From Alistipes sp. (GTDB taxonomy: Bacteria > Bacteroidota > Bacteroidia > Bacteroidales > Rikenellaceae), in the NCBI GenBank assembly GCA_020026395.1, contig JAHHQM010000004.1, positions 129,304 through 193,303 of the forward strand: a stretch of DNA of 64,000 bases, written 5' to 3'. Below are positions 44,825 to 55,397 of this stretch, piece by piece (within the stretch, counting starts at the first letter, position 1; every line of letters begins with the position of its first letter). The position numbers were made by a program, and so were the translations under genes. The notes beneath the pieces were generated by a model. The model did not search any database. It saw nothing but the letters and a program-made list of their open reading frames with translations, and was not told the DNA's origin.

Positions 44825-46051
44825 ATGACATCACTGACCGAATTTTTCAATCTGCAAGAAGATGATACCTTGAAAGGTATCACCCACAAGAACAACATCA
44901 TCAAAAGAAATATCATCGCTTTCATGGCGATCAACGGCGAGTGTACACTTTCCGAGCTTACCAAAGAGTTGCACATCAGCGTGCCGACCATGACCAAGCT
45001 GGTGCAGGAACTTGTCGATGAGAACATCGTCATGAACCTCGGTAAGGAAGAAACGCCCGGCGGACGCCGTCCCAACGTATTCGGTTTGGCAAGTTCGGCA
45101 ATTTATTTTGCCGGTGTCAGCGTGGGACGTGATAATATGTACTTCCTGATCACCGATCTCCAGAATAATATCATCAAAGAGGATATGGTTCCCTTTGATT
45201 TGCAGGATCGCCCCCAGTGCATGGAGCACATCGTTTCCAACATCGAGAACTTCATCGAGAACTGCGGCATCGACCGTGGCAAGATCCTCGGTTTGGGCGT
45301 CTGCATGACGGGGCGTGTCAATCCCGACACGGGCCGCAGCTACAAATACTTCACCACCAGCGAGAACTCGTTACGTGACATCCTGGAGGAGCGTATCGGC
45401 ATCCGCGTATTGCTGGAGAACGATACCCGTGCACGTTGCTATGCCGAGTACACCTGTGGCAAGTCGAAGGACGAGAGCAATGTCCTCTACCTGCACATGG
45501 GTCGCGGTGTGGCCATCGGTATTGTCGTAGACGGCAAGCTGTACTACGGTAAGAGCGGTTTCGCAGGCGAGTTCGGTCACATTCCCTTCTTCGACAACGA
45601 GATCATCTGCTCGTGCGGTAAAAAAGGTTGTTTGGAGACCGAGGTTTCGGGTATTGCCATCGAGCAGAAGATGCAGCACCTGATCGAGAGCGGTGTGAAC
45701 ACCATCCTCAAGGAGAAATACGCCAACAAGGAGTCGATCCACATCGACGACATCATCTCCGCAGCCAAGAACGACGATAACCTCTCCATCGAGCTGATCG
45801 AGGAGGCTGGTGAGAAAGTCGGCAAGGCTGTTGCATTCCTGATCAACACGTTCAACCCCGAGACCGTAATCGTGGGTGGTAACATGGCCGCCGCAGGTGA
45901 CTACATCATGTTGCCGCTGAAATCGGCCACGAACAAATACTCGCTGAACCTCGTTTACAAGGATACGAAGTTCCGTCTGTCGAAGATGAACGAGAACGCC
46001 AACGCATGGGGCGTAGCGATGTTGATCCGCAATAAGGTAATCGGTCTTTAA
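44825..46051 (+). CDS. ROK-family transcriptional regulator (NagC/Mlc type)
   Basis: 408 residues from ATG 44825; an earlier in-frame ATG lies before the promoter. N-terminal winged HTH: NIIKRNIIAFMAINGECTLS and ELTKELHISVPTMTKLVQEL. The sugar-binding ROK domain follows: YLHMGRGVAIGIVVDG, GFAGEFGHIPFF and the zinc motif CSCGKKGCLE. The family senses phosphorylated or free amino sugars. The amino-sugar operon about 10 kb away could be a target (inference only). Its stop overlaps the GNAT start as TAATG. Confidence 0.93.
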   Translation: MTSLTEFFNLQEDDTLKGITHKNNIIKRNIIAFMAINGECTLSELTKELHISVPTMTKLVQELVDENIVMNLGKEETPGGRRPNVFGLASSAIYFAGVSVGRDNMYFLITDLQNNIIKEDMVPFDLQDRPQCMEHIVSNIENFIENCGIDRGKILGLGVCMTGRVNPDTGRSYKYFTTSENSLRDILEERIGIRVLLENDTRARCYAEYTCGKSKDESNVLYLHMGRGVAIGIVVDGKLYYGKSGFAGEFGHIPFFDNEIICSCGKKGCLETEVSGIAIEQKMQHLIESGVNTILKEKYANKESIHIDDIISAAKNDDNLSIELIEEAGEKVGKAVAFLINTFNPETVIVGGNMAAAGDYIMLPLKSATNKYSLNLVYKDTKFRLSKMNENANAWGVAMLIRNKVIGL

Positions 46052-46572
46052 TGACACTTCACGGCGCTTTGATCTCGCTCAGAGCCGTCGAACCGCAGGA
46101 CATCGACCAGATGTACCTCTGGGAAAACGACCCCGAGACCTGGAAGGATGACACCGCACGCGAGCCCTTGTCGCGACACGCGTTGGAGCGCTTCGTCGAG
46201 GAGCAACGCTACGACATATTCCAGACCCGTCAGCAACGGCTGATGATCGAACGCCAAAGTGACCATAAGGCAGTCGGTTGCATCGACCTTTTCGAGGTTG
46301 AACCGCTCCACTGTCGTGCAGGAATCGGCATTCTGATCTACCCCGCCGCAGATCGCCGCAAAGGATACGCCTCGGAAGCCTTGTCGCTCGTGGCGCAATA
46401 CACGCGGGAGGCACTTCGAATCCACCAGTTGTGGTGCGAGGTTGATGTCCGCAACACGGCAAGCCTCGGTTTGTTCCGCAAGGCCGGATTTCGGGAGGCA
46501 GGCATCAAGCACGATTGGGTATGGTCGCAAGACGGATACAGCGATACCTGTTTTATGCAGAAAATACTTTAA
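46051..46572 (+). CDS. GNAT-family N-acetyltransferase
   Basis: 173 residues, the RimJ/RimL-like or SpeG-like subtype (acetyltransferase_3): start LISLRAVEPQDIDQMYLWEN, then the acetyl-CoA motif GIGILIYPAADRRKGYASEA (pattern R-x-x-G-x-A), and NTASLGLFRKAGFREAG. It is translationally coupled to the ROK regulator. The acceptor could be a polyamine, an amino sugar or a ribosomal protein; the sequence does not decide it. A terminator follows. Confidence 0.9.
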   Translation: MTLHGALISLRAVEPQDIDQMYLWENDPETWKDDTAREPLSRHALERFVEEQRYDIFQTRQQRLMIERQSDHKAVGCIDLFEVEPLHCRAGIGILIYPAADRRKGYASEALSLVAQYTREALRIHQLWCEVDVRNTASLGLFRKAGFREAGIKHDWVWSQDGYSDTCFMQKIL

Positions 46573-46589
46573 ACACAATTATCATTATC

Positions 46590-46633
46590 AACTAAAAAGG
46601 CAGTTCCCGAACTTGGAAACGGCCTTTTTAGTT
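46590..46633 (+). terminator. Terminator after the ROK-GNAT operon
   Basis: AACTAAAAAGGC pairs with GGCCTTTTTAGTT, ending in a T run. Confidence 0.8.
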
Positions 46634-46652
46634 TACCCCTTTGATAAGGACA

Positions 46653-46694
46653 TAAAAAAACGGGAACACGCCTATGCGACGTGTTCCCGTTTTG
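46653..46694 (-). terminator. Terminator after the TlpA-like gene
   Basis: AAAACGGGAACACG at 46657-46670 pairs with CGTGTTCCCGTTTT at 46680-46693; a T run follows on the minus strand. Confidence 0.85.
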
Positions 46695-46709
46695 GGGTTT
46701 ATAAGCGGC

Positions 46710-48068
46710 TTAGATAAATTTAAGCTTACGCAGCGTCAGAGCCGTCTTATCGTCCGACGGAGAGGTCATATCGGGATTGATGATACGACCGCTCTTGTCG
46801 AGCAGAATAAAGCGGGGAATCGACTTGATGTTGTAGATCTGCTGAAACTCGGTACCTTTACCCATCCACAGCTGATCACCGACCAATTTATCCTCCTTGA
46901 CGGCAGCCTTCCATGCAGCTTTGTCCTCATCGACCGAAAGGCTTACGAAAGCAATGCGGCGACCCTCGAAGAGTTTTTTCAGGTCTTTCATGGCTTTCTG
47001 CTCCTGACGGCAGGGTTTGCACCACGATGCCCATACATCGACATAGACATATTTACCGGCGAAATCCTTCATCGAGAACTCCTTGCCCTGCATATCCACG
47101 GCCTTGAAGTCGGGCGATACGAAACCAACGCTCACGGGATCGAGCGTCGAGACCTGCTTCTCGAAATCGGCAATGAGTTCGGGATCGGTAACGGCCTTAC
47201 GCACCAAAGCCATCAGCTCGTCGGTCTGCTTGTCGCCATTCGCCAAGATGTAGTTCAAGGCCATCGTATAGACGATCGTCTGCTTTACCTTCTCGTTCTT
47301 GAAGTTATCGACCACATACTGCACCATGCCGAGGCGTTTCTCATAAGCCGATTTGAAGCCCTGCTTCTCCTCCAGCAGCACGGGAATACCCTGCTCGAGG
47401 AACGAACGGTAGGCATCGATATACAACATATCCTCACGCTCGACGATCAGGCGACGGATGGCATCATAATAGGTATCGTTGTAGGAGAACTCACCTGCTT
47501 TCCATGCGTGACCCAGCGGATACATGATCAGCGTGTGGGCAAACATATAATCCAGACGATCCTTCTCCAGCTTAAAGAATTCGGGGCATTTGCGATCCAA
47601 CTTCAGCTCGGTCATGTGGTTGATCACATCCTCCAGCTTCTGGTTCAGATCGGCGGTAAACGGCTCCCAGTTCAAGCCGAAATCGGGCGGTTTCGGAAGG
47701 GTAACTTGCTGCAAGTAATCGCAAGCCTCCTCGTTGTAACCCTCGACCTCTACGCCCTCTTCCTTGAACGTACGCGAATCGAGTTTCAGCGTCACATTAC
47801 GCCCCTTCTCCAGGAAGATCTTCTTGGATGAGTCCTCGCCGTAAACGATCTTGGGGAAGACATCGCCGATACCCGAAAGCGTCAGCGAACCGCGCCCCTC
47901 CTCGTCAAGTGCGATCTTATAGTCGATCACGCGGTCGATCACAACTCCGACCTCCTTGGCCGTGGGGTTCTCCACCTCGACATTGATCACAATGTCGCCC
48001 GATGGATTCTTTTGGGAACAGGCGGTGGCGAAGAACACCAACGCCGCAATAAGTAATTTTTTCATCAT
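46710..48068 (-). CDS. TlpA-like thioredoxin-domain lipoprotein
   Basis: 452 residues. The signal MMKKLLIAALVFFATAC has a lipobox Cys followed by SQ. Residues about 25-130 form a DUF4369-like beta domain, a helical part follows, and the C-terminal thioredoxin domain (about 315-450) has the catalytic WASWCKPCRQEQ and the cis-Pro segment IKSIPRFILLDKSGRI. Such proteins reduce or isomerise periplasmic disulfides, often in cytochrome maturation. Partner unknown. The shorter start two residues later is also possible. Confidence 0.92.
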   Translation of the reverse strand: MMKKLLIAALVFFATACSQKNPSGDIVINVEVENPTAKEVGVVIDRVIDYKIALDEEGRGSLTLSGIGDVFPKIVYGEDSSKKIFLEKGRNVTLKLDSRTFKEEGVEVEGYNEEACDYLQQVTLPKPPDFGLNWEPFTADLNQKLEDVINHMTELKLDRKCPEFFKLEKDRLDYMFAHTLIMYPLGHAWKAGEFSYNDTYYDAIRRLIVEREDMLYIDAYRSFLEQGIPVLLEEKQGFKSAYEKRLGMVQYVVDNFKNEKVKQTIVYTMALNYILANGDKQTDELMALVRKAVTDPELIADFEKQVSTLDPVSVGFVSPDFKAVDMQGKEFSMKDFAGKYVYVDVWASWCKPCRQEQKAMKDLKKLFEGRRIAFVSLSVDEDKAAWKAAVKEDKLVGDQLWMGKGTEFQQIYNIKSIPRFILLDKSGRIINPDMTSPSDDKTALTLRKLKFI

Positions 48069-48170
48069 GCTATTTGTAAAGTTTCAAAATTAATCGGGTT
48101 TTTGGGTTTTTATCGTGTAAATATAGGATTTTCCCGCGGAAGTTCCAAAACGGAGGCCACATTCGGCACA

Positions 48171-48203
48171 TAAAAAAGCCTCCGTCGGGGAACGGAGGCT
48201 TAA
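48171..48203 (-). terminator. Terminator after the pyrophosphatase gene
   Basis: AAGCCTCCGT at 48176-48185 pairs with ACGGAGGCTT at 48192-48201; T run on the minus strand. Confidence 0.85.
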
Positions 48204-48220
48204 ATTTGGAATTGCAGGGA

Positions 48221-50437
48221 TCAGAACAAGTGGTAAACCACCGTAAGACCCGCCATGACGATCGAAACCATCGACATCAATTTGATCAGGATATTCAGCG
48301 AGGGGCCTGCCGTATCCTTGAACGGGTCACCCACCGTATCACCGACGATCGTCGCCTTGTGGCTGTCGGAACCCTTACCGCCGAAATTACCCTCTTCGAC
48401 CAGTTTCTTGGCATTATCCCAGGCACCGCCCGCATTGGCCATGAAGATCGCCAACACGAAGCCCGAACTCAGACCGCCGACCAAAAGTCCGATCACGCCC
48501 GCAACACCCAGCACCAGACCGACCACCACGGGAACTATAATCGCCAGAAGGCTCGGGAACAACATCTCGCGCTGTGCGCCCTTGGTCGAGATCTCGACGC
48601 AACGTGCATAGTCGGGCGTTGCCTCTCCCGTCAGGATACCCTTGATCTCGCGGAACTGACGGCGCACCTCCGTAACCATACTTTCGGCCGCACGCCCCAC
48701 GGCATTCATCGTAAGACCGCAGAACAGGAACGACATCATCGCACCGATAAACAGGCCGATCAGCACCGTCGGGTTCATCAGCGACACGTTATAGTAGCTC
48801 ATAAAGTCGAGTATCGACGCATCCTGCACCGACTGAAGCGTTCCGTCGGCCATTTGCAGTTCAGTGATTCCGCTGTGGAGCAATCCGATGCGGATCTCCT
48901 CCAGATAAGAGGCCAGCAAAGCCAGCGCCGTCAAGGCAGCCGAACCGATTGCAAAACCTTTACCCGTAGCTGCGGTGGTGTTGCCCAGCGCGTCAAGTGC
49001 ATCGGTACGACGGCGTACCTCGGCACCCAGACCGCTCATCTCGGCGTTTCCGCCTGCATTATCGGCAATCGGGCCATAGGCATCGGTTGCCAGCGTAATA
49101 CCCAAGGTCGAAAGCATACCCACGGCCGCAATACCGATTCCGTACAGGCCGAGCGACATATTTTCGGGTTGCATCATGTGCTGCACATCAAATCCGATGG
49201 CACACAAGTAAGCGATGATGACGGCCACGCCGATCGTCACCACGGGAATCGCCGTCGAGATCATACCCGAACCGATACCAGCGATCACCACCGTGGCAGG
49301 GCCCGTTTCCGAGCTCTGTGCGATTTTCTTCGTAGGACTATACGTATGAGAAGTATAGTATTCGGTGCCCTGTCCGATGATGATACCTGCCAAAAGACCC
49401 GTGATCACCGAGAACGACAATCCGAGCCAATTCTCAATACCCAGAAGGTAAAGGATTCCGAACGAAGCAAACACGATCAGCAGCGAACTGAAATTCACAC
49501 CGATACCCAGCGAGCGGAGCAGATCACGCATCGTTGCGCCCTCGCGCGTGCGTACCAAATAAATACCGCAGATCGACAGTACGATTCCGACGGCCGCGAT
49601 CAGCATCGGTGCCAGCACGGCACGCAGCTGCATCGCCTCCTGCCCTGCCATCGAGAATGCCGCGGCACCCAGTGCCGAAGTGGCCAGGATCGAACCGCAA
49701 TAGCTCTCATAGAGGTCGGCACCCATACCGGCCACGTCACCCACGTTATCGCCCACGTTATCGGCAATGGTTGCGGGGTTACGCGGATCATCCTCGGGGA
49801 TACCCGCCTCGACCTTACCCACCAGGTCGGCGCCCACATCGGCCGCCTTGGTATAGATACCGCCACCGACACGCGCAAACAAAGCCTGCGTCGATGCGCC
49901 CATACCGAAGGTCAGCATCGTCGTGGTGATGACGACGAGTTTCTGAGGGCCGTCCTCTTCGATGAAGGCCTGAAGAATCACATACCAGAAGGAAATATCC
50001 AGCAATCCGAGACCTACGACCACAAGACCCATCACCGCACCACTGCGGAATGCGACCTTAAGACCGCGATCCAGTGATTTACGGGCGGCATTGGCCGTAC
50101 GTGCCGAGGCATACGTGGCGGTTTTCATACCGAAGAAACCAGCCAAGCCCGAGAAGAAACCTCCCGTGATGAATGCAAACGGCACCCACGGATTCTGCAC
50201 CCCCGCGCCATAGGCCAGGTAGGCGAAGAACAACGCCAAAATGATAAAAACAATGGCAATCACCCGATATTGTTGGCGGAGGTAAGCCATGGCGCCTTTG
50301 CGCACATGGGCGGCAATCTCTTTCATCCGTTCGGTACCTTCATCCTCACGCTTCATAGCGCGGTAAAACCCCCATGCGAACACCAATGCCATGATTGATG
50401 CCAGCGGGACAATCCAAAAAATCAGAGGAATGTTCAT
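48221..50437 (-). CDS. hppA: Membrane-bound ion-pumping pyrophosphatase
   Basis: 738 residues from ATG 50437 (MNIPLIFWIVPLASIMALVF); an ATG four codons upstream also exists. About 16 membrane helices. The pyrophosphate-binding core is DVGADLVGKVEAGIPEDDPR and NPATIADNVGDNVGD. In GNTTAATGKGFAIGSAALT, alanine stands at the potassium-switch position, as in potassium-dependent enzymes; these include proton and sodium pumps, and the pumped ion cannot be told here. It links diphosphate hydrolysis to an ion gradient. Confidence 0.95.
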   Translation of the reverse strand: MNIPLIFWIVPLASIMALVFAWGFYRAMKREDEGTERMKEIAAHVRKGAMAYLRQQYRVIAIVFIILALFFAYLAYGAGVQNPWVPFAFITGGFFSGLAGFFGMKTATYASARTANAARKSLDRGLKVAFRSGAVMGLVVVGLGLLDISFWYVILQAFIEEDGPQKLVVITTTMLTFGMGASTQALFARVGGGIYTKAADVGADLVGKVEAGIPEDDPRNPATIADNVGDNVGDVAGMGADLYESYCGSILATSALGAAAFSMAGQEAMQLRAVLAPMLIAAVGIVLSICGIYLVRTREGATMRDLLRSLGIGVNFSSLLIVFASFGILYLLGIENWLGLSFSVITGLLAGIIIGQGTEYYTSHTYSPTKKIAQSSETGPATVVIAGIGSGMISTAIPVVTIGVAVIIAYLCAIGFDVQHMMQPENMSLGLYGIGIAAVGMLSTLGITLATDAYGPIADNAGGNAEMSGLGAEVRRRTDALDALGNTTAATGKGFAIGSAALTALALLASYLEEIRIGLLHSGITELQMADGTLQSVQDASILDFMSYYNVSLMNPTVLIGLFIGAMMSFLFCGLTMNAVGRAAESMVTEVRRQFREIKGILTGEATPDYARCVEISTKGAQREMLFPSLLAIIVPVVVGLVLGVAGVIGLLVGGLSSGFVLAIFMANAGGAWDNAKKLVEEGNFGGKGSDSHKATIVGDTVGDPFKDTAGPSLNILIKLMSMVSIVMAGLTVVYHLF

Positions 50438-50684
50438 TGTAGTTATCAATTAAATTGGACAATAAAAGAATTCATAACCCGAACACAAGAGGTGAAAAAA
50501 AGTGGAAAGTCGTTAAAACGACCCGCAGTCGTCAACAACTTTCGCAACACCGCCCTCTCTCAAAAACCACCTTACGGCGTATGGTTTTATCTGCTTGCTA
50601 TACGAAAGTTAGAAAAAAGTTTTCAAAATCAAAACATTTTCACGATTAATTTTTAAAAATCGACACATATATACCCCAATCGCA

Positions 50685-50716
50685 TAAAAAAAGCCCCGTC
50701 TTCTTCAGACGGGGCT
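50685..50716 (-). terminator. Terminator after malic enzyme
   Basis: AGCCCCGTC pairs with GACGGGGCT; a T run follows on the minus strand. Confidence 0.85.
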
Positions 50717-50734
50717 CCACTCAAATCTTATTTT

Positions 50735-52009
<1,275 letters not shown>

Positions 52010-52066
52010 ATTATCATTAAAGTTTATAGATTTACACTTATTAATAGTCATTGACTATACATTTTG

Positions 52067-52096
52067 CAAAGGTAGTAAAGAATCTCGGATTTCAAA
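52067..52096 (-). promoter_or_regulatory. Promoter of the malic enzyme gene
   Basis: On the minus strand TTTG (52093-52096), 18 bases, then TACCTTTG (52067-52074). Confidence 0.65.
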
Positions 52097-52209
52097 GTCT
52101 TTTGCAAATAAAATACCACGATTTATAAATAATGTTCCCAATAGGGCAAACGATACCCAAAGAACAGCCTTTCGACCGCTCCTTAACCATAATATTTGAA
52201 ATAGGATTT

Positions 52210-53115
52210 TTAACGCGGTTCGACGTGGGTGCTGATGATCGTGTCCGCGCCGAATTTTCGGCAGAGTGCAGTCTCGATTTCGCGGGTCGTGGCGTGGGCA
52301 TCTTTTAAAGAGGTTGCCCCGTCCATGCAGAAATGCACCTCGATGGCGCAATAACTGCCGATACGGCGTGTGCGCAGTTTATGGGGCGACGAGACACCGG
52401 GAAACGACGCAATCGTCCCCATGATGAAGCGTTCGTCCTCTTCGGGCAGCGATTTTTCGAGCAACTCATCGACGCACGGCACGATCAATTTAAACGCGAT
52501 GTAAAGGATATAGACGCTGATGCAGATTGCGGCGATCGGATCGAGCACGCGCCACGCCTCGCCCAAAAGGATCGCACCGCCGATACCCAGCATACTGCCG
52601 ATAGACGAGAAGGCATCGCTGCGGTGGTGCCACGCATTGGCGATCATCACCTGCGAATTGAGGCGGCGACCCTTGAACGCCGTATATTGATATAGGAGTT
52701 CCTTCGTTACGATTGAAACCACCGCTGCCACCAGAGCGATCACACCCGGCTCTTCGCACCTCGTACCGCGGGTCATCGCGTAGATCGTACTTATGCCCGA
52801 TGCGAAGATCAGCATGCCGACACCCACCAGGATCAGCCCCACCAGAAGCGTTGCAACCGTTTCGTATTTGCCGTGGCCGAAATCGTGGTCGGCATCCTGC
52901 GGTTTGCCCGCGATTTTCACAAAGTAAAGGATGATGACATCCGACACAAAATCCGACAGCGAATGAACGGCATCAGCCAGCATGGCGGCACTGTTGCCCA
53001 AGATTCCCGCAAGAAACTTGAACAACAACAGGGTGAAATTGCACAGGCTGCCCACCAGGGTCACCCGTCGAATCTCGCGCGTCCGACGATCTTCTTTTTC
53101 CGTAGCGTGTGTCAT
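52210..53115 (-). CDS. Cation diffusion facilitator family metal transporter
   Basis: 301 residues, six membrane helices. It exports divalent metals (Zn, Fe, Co or Mn) by proton exchange. Metal-site helices: AAMLADAVHSLSDFVSDVII with H-x-x-x-D in helix 2, and ANAWHHRSDAFSSIGSMLG in helix 5. The motif DHDFGHGKYETVATL follows helix 2. The cytosolic C-terminal domain has VHFCMDGATSLKDAHATTRE. No regulator lies next to it, so the metal cannot be assigned. Confidence 0.94.
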   Translation of the reverse strand: MTHATEKEDRRTREIRRVTLVGSLCNFTLLLFKFLAGILGNSAAMLADAVHSLSDFVSDVIILYFVKIAGKPQDADHDFGHGKYETVATLLVGLILVGVGMLIFASGISTIYAMTRGTRCEEPGVIALVAAVVSIVTKELLYQYTAFKGRRLNSQVMIANAWHHRSDAFSSIGSMLGIGGAILLGEAWRVLDPIAAICISVYILYIAFKLIVPCVDELLEKSLPEEDERFIMGTIASFPGVSSPHKLRTRRIGSYCAIEVHFCMDGATSLKDAHATTREIETALCRKFGADTIISTHVEPR

Positions 53116-53246
53116 AATTTTACAATATTAGCAATTTTTCGCGACTTCTGCAAGCAAAAACCGTCTTCGGGGCACTTATTACTCCGAAAAATTGACGCTT
53201 CGCCCGTAAATCACTACTTTCGCATCCGAAAAATTCCCCCCATATC

Positions 53247-54560
53247 ATGGAATTTACCCCGCTTACCGACGAAGAGCGTCGCATTGCCGATCACAAGCTC
53301 TTCGATGGCCACCGTCCCGAACTTATGGCCGTCAAGCACCGCGCCCACGAAACGTATCGCCGTTTCAATGCAATGGACGAGTACGACCCCGAACGCCAAC
53401 CCCTGCTCAAGACCATTTTGGGCGGTTACGGCGAATCGGTTTACTTCCAAGGCTCCGTGCAATTCAACTACGGCACCCACACGTTCATCGGCGAAAAGTT
53501 CTTTGCCAATTTCACCACGACGCTCATCATATCGGTCATTTTGGGAGGCATTTACCTGAATCTCGACCTGCTGAACCAACCCGATGAGCTGATCCCGCTG
53601 ATCCGCCCCTACTACCTTATTTCGACCGCCTCGGTCATCTTCGTCATGCTGGCAAACACGTTCCGTCAGTTTGTCGAGGGCATTGCCAATCCCGCGGTGT
53701 CGATGTGGGTGCTTTTGACAGGTAACCTGCTGAACACCATCGGCAACTACGTCCTGATCTACGGTAAATTCGGGTTCCCCGAAATGGGACTTTTGGGTGC
53801 GGGTCTCAGTACGTTCCTGTCGCGCATCGTCATCCTCGGACTCTTCATCTGGGTATTTGTGCGCCACACGGCCTACGCCCGTTACCGCAAGGGCGTGCGC
53901 GTCATCCCGATCAACCGCCGAAGTTGGCGTACGCTGAATGCCATCGGGTGGCCGATCGGACTGCAACAAGGTCTGGAGGCTGGCACGTTCTGTATGACCG
54001 CCATCATGATCGGCTGGTTAGGCAGTCTGGAATTGGCGGCACATCAAATCGCCATCACCATCTCGCTGATCAGTTTCACGATCTACCTGGGACTGGGTGC
54101 TGCGGTTGCCATCCGCGTCAGTTACTACAAGGGGGCAAACGATTGGAATATGGTACGGCGCATCTCGCAGGCGGGTATTCACCTGGCGCTGGTTGTCGTT
54201 TTTATAATCTGCGTGGTGCTTTTCACGACCCAATCGTTTATCGGCATGATCTTTACGGACGACCGAAGCGTAAACGACATTGTGAAGACCCTGATCCCGA
54301 TCCTCATGTTGTATCAGGTGGGTGACAGCGTGCAGATCATCCTGACGAATGCCTTGCGCGGATTGTCGGATGTCAAAGCCATTATGTGGATCTCGTTTAT
54401 CGCCTACTTCGTCGTGGCGATTCCTTCGGGCTACACTTTGGGATTCACGGCGCATTGGGGTGCGCCCGGTGTGTGGATGGCCTACCCCATCGGATTTGTC
54501 TGCTCGGTGACGCTCTTCGCCTACCGCATGAAAAAGCAGCTCGGCAGGCATCTCCGCTAA
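53247..54560 (+). CDS. Chimeric protein: maltose-acetyltransferase N-terminus fused to truncated MATE transporter
   Basis: 437 residues in one open frame. Residues 1 to about 88 match maltose/galactoside O-acetyltransferases: the Mac domain FTPLTDEERRIADHKLFDG, NAMDEYDPERQPLLKTILGG, and the start of the left-handed helix NYGTHTFIGEKFFANF. From about residue 90 (TTTLIISVILGG) the sequence is a MATE efflux protein: IRPYYLISTASVIFVMLANT, GNLLNTIGNYVLIYGKFGFP, GLQQGLEAGTF and ALRGLSDVKAI. The acetyltransferase lacks its active-site His and coils, and the MATE lacks about its first 80-100 residues, including the first helices. An in-frame deletion that joined two genes is the simplest reading. Function doubtful. 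Confidence 0.82.
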   Translation: MEFTPLTDEERRIADHKLFDGHRPELMAVKHRAHETYRRFNAMDEYDPERQPLLKTILGGYGESVYFQGSVQFNYGTHTFIGEKFFANFTTTLIISVILGGIYLNLDLLNQPDELIPLIRPYYLISTASVIFVMLANTFRQFVEGIANPAVSMWVLLTGNLLNTIGNYVLIYGKFGFPEMGLLGAGLSTFLSRIVILGLFIWVFVRHTAYARYRKGVRVIPINRRSWRTLNAIGWPIGLQQGLEAGTFCMTAIMIGWLGSLELAAHQIAITISLISFTIYLGLGAAVAIRVSYYKGANDWNMVRRISQAGIHLALVVVFIICVVLFTTQSFIGMIFTDDRSVNDIVKTLIPILMLYQVGDSVQIILTNALRGLSDVKAIMWISFIAYFVVAIPSGYTLGFTAHWGAPGVWMAYPIGFVCSVTLFAYRMKKQLGRHLR

Positions 54561-54562
54561 AC

Positions 54563-54602
54563 AAAAAAAGAGCCGTTCCGTGGGGGGAACGGCTCTTTTA
54601 AA
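54563..54602. terminator. Bidirectional terminator after the chimeric MATE gene
   Basis: AAAAGAGCCGTTCC pairs with GGAACGGCTCTTTT, with T runs in both directions; it also serves the FKBP gene. Confidence 0.88.
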
Positions 54603-54611
54603 TTATGCCTT

Positions 54612-55010
54612 TTAAGCAATCTGCACCAGTTCGATCTCGAAGATGAGGGTCGATCCTCCGGGGATACCCGGTTGCGAGAAGTTGCCGTAAGCCATATCCG
54701 ACGGCAGGTAGAGTTCCCATTTGTCACCCACGCACATCTGCTGCATGGCGATAATCCAGCCCTCGATCAGATCACCCAGACGGAAAGCGATGGGCACCCC
54801 GCCACGGCTCGAATCGAACTCCTTACCATCGATCGTCCATCCCGTATAGTGCACCGTCACAAGGCTGCGGGGCGTAGGGTGACGACCGTCGTTCTTGCCC
54901 TCCTGAATTACCTTATAGTAAATACCTTTCGGGAGCGCCTTTACGCCCTCCTCCTTTGCTTTGTCGGCCAGCCACTGCTGGTTCTGAAGCATGTATTCTT
55001 TCTTTCCCAT
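54612..55010 (-). CDS. FKBP-type peptidyl-prolyl isomerase
   Basis: 132 residues, no signal peptide, so cytoplasmic. A short helical N-terminus (MLQNQQWLADKAKEEGVKAL) is followed by the FKBP fold: VTVHYTGWTIDGKEFDSS, EGWIIAMQQMCVGDKWELYL and the end IPGGSTLIFEIELVQI. It accelerates proline isomerisation in folding proteins. It lies six bases after mutT on the same strand. Confidence 0.93.
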   Translation of the reverse strand: MGKKEYMLQNQQWLADKAKEEGVKALPKGIYYKVIQEGKNDGRHPTPRSLVTVHYTGWTIDGKEFDSSRGGVPIAFRLGDLIEGWIIAMQQMCVGDKWELYLPSDMAYGNFSQPGIPGGSTLIFEIELVQIA

Positions 55011-55016
55011 TTTGCG

Positions 55017-55397
55017 TTATTTTAATAGATTTACAATCTGAATATCAGCCGGAAGCCATCCGACGGTGTCGAGTTCCTCGCGCGAAAGCCATCGTGCGGC
55101 CTCGTGTTCGCGGAGCTCCAAATCACCCGACAGCACCTCACACCAATAAGCATGCATCGTCAGGTGGAATTGGGGATAGTCCCATTCAACGGTCGTAAGC
55201 CGTTCGCCGACACGGATTTCGGTCGAAAGTTCCTCGCGGATCTCCCGTCGCAAGGCCTCTTCGGGGGTTTCGCCCCGCTCGATCTTACCGCCGGGGAACT
55301 CCCAGAAATCCTTGAATTCGCCGTAGCCGCGTTGCGTGGCGAAATACCTCTCCCCGCGACGGATCACCGCCGCCACCACTTCGATTTGTTTCATCAT
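55017..55397 (-). CDS. mutT: MutT/Nudix family (d)NTP pyrophosphohydrolase
   Basis: 126 residues (ATG 55397, or 55394). The Nudix box is complete at residues 36-58: the motif starts GGKIERGETPEEALRREI and continues R-E-E-L, with the E-x-x-E-E metal-binding core. The segment TQRGYGEFKDFWEFPGG just before it matches MutT-type enzymes that hydrolyse 8-oxo-dGTP. The substrate is inferred from family. It lies between the FKBP gene (six bases) and the NTP_transf_5 gene (one base). Confidence 0.9.
   Translation of the reverse strand: MMKQIEVVAAVIRRGERYFATQRGYGEFKDFWEFPGGKIERGETPEEALRREIREELSTEIRVGERLTTVEWDYPQFHLTMHAYWCEVLSGDLELREHEAARWLSREELDTVGWLPADIQIVNLLK

Noticed and set aside
50455..50649. 64-codon plus-strand ORF
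   Set aside because: No ribosome binding site, no promoter and a composition like noncoding DNA.
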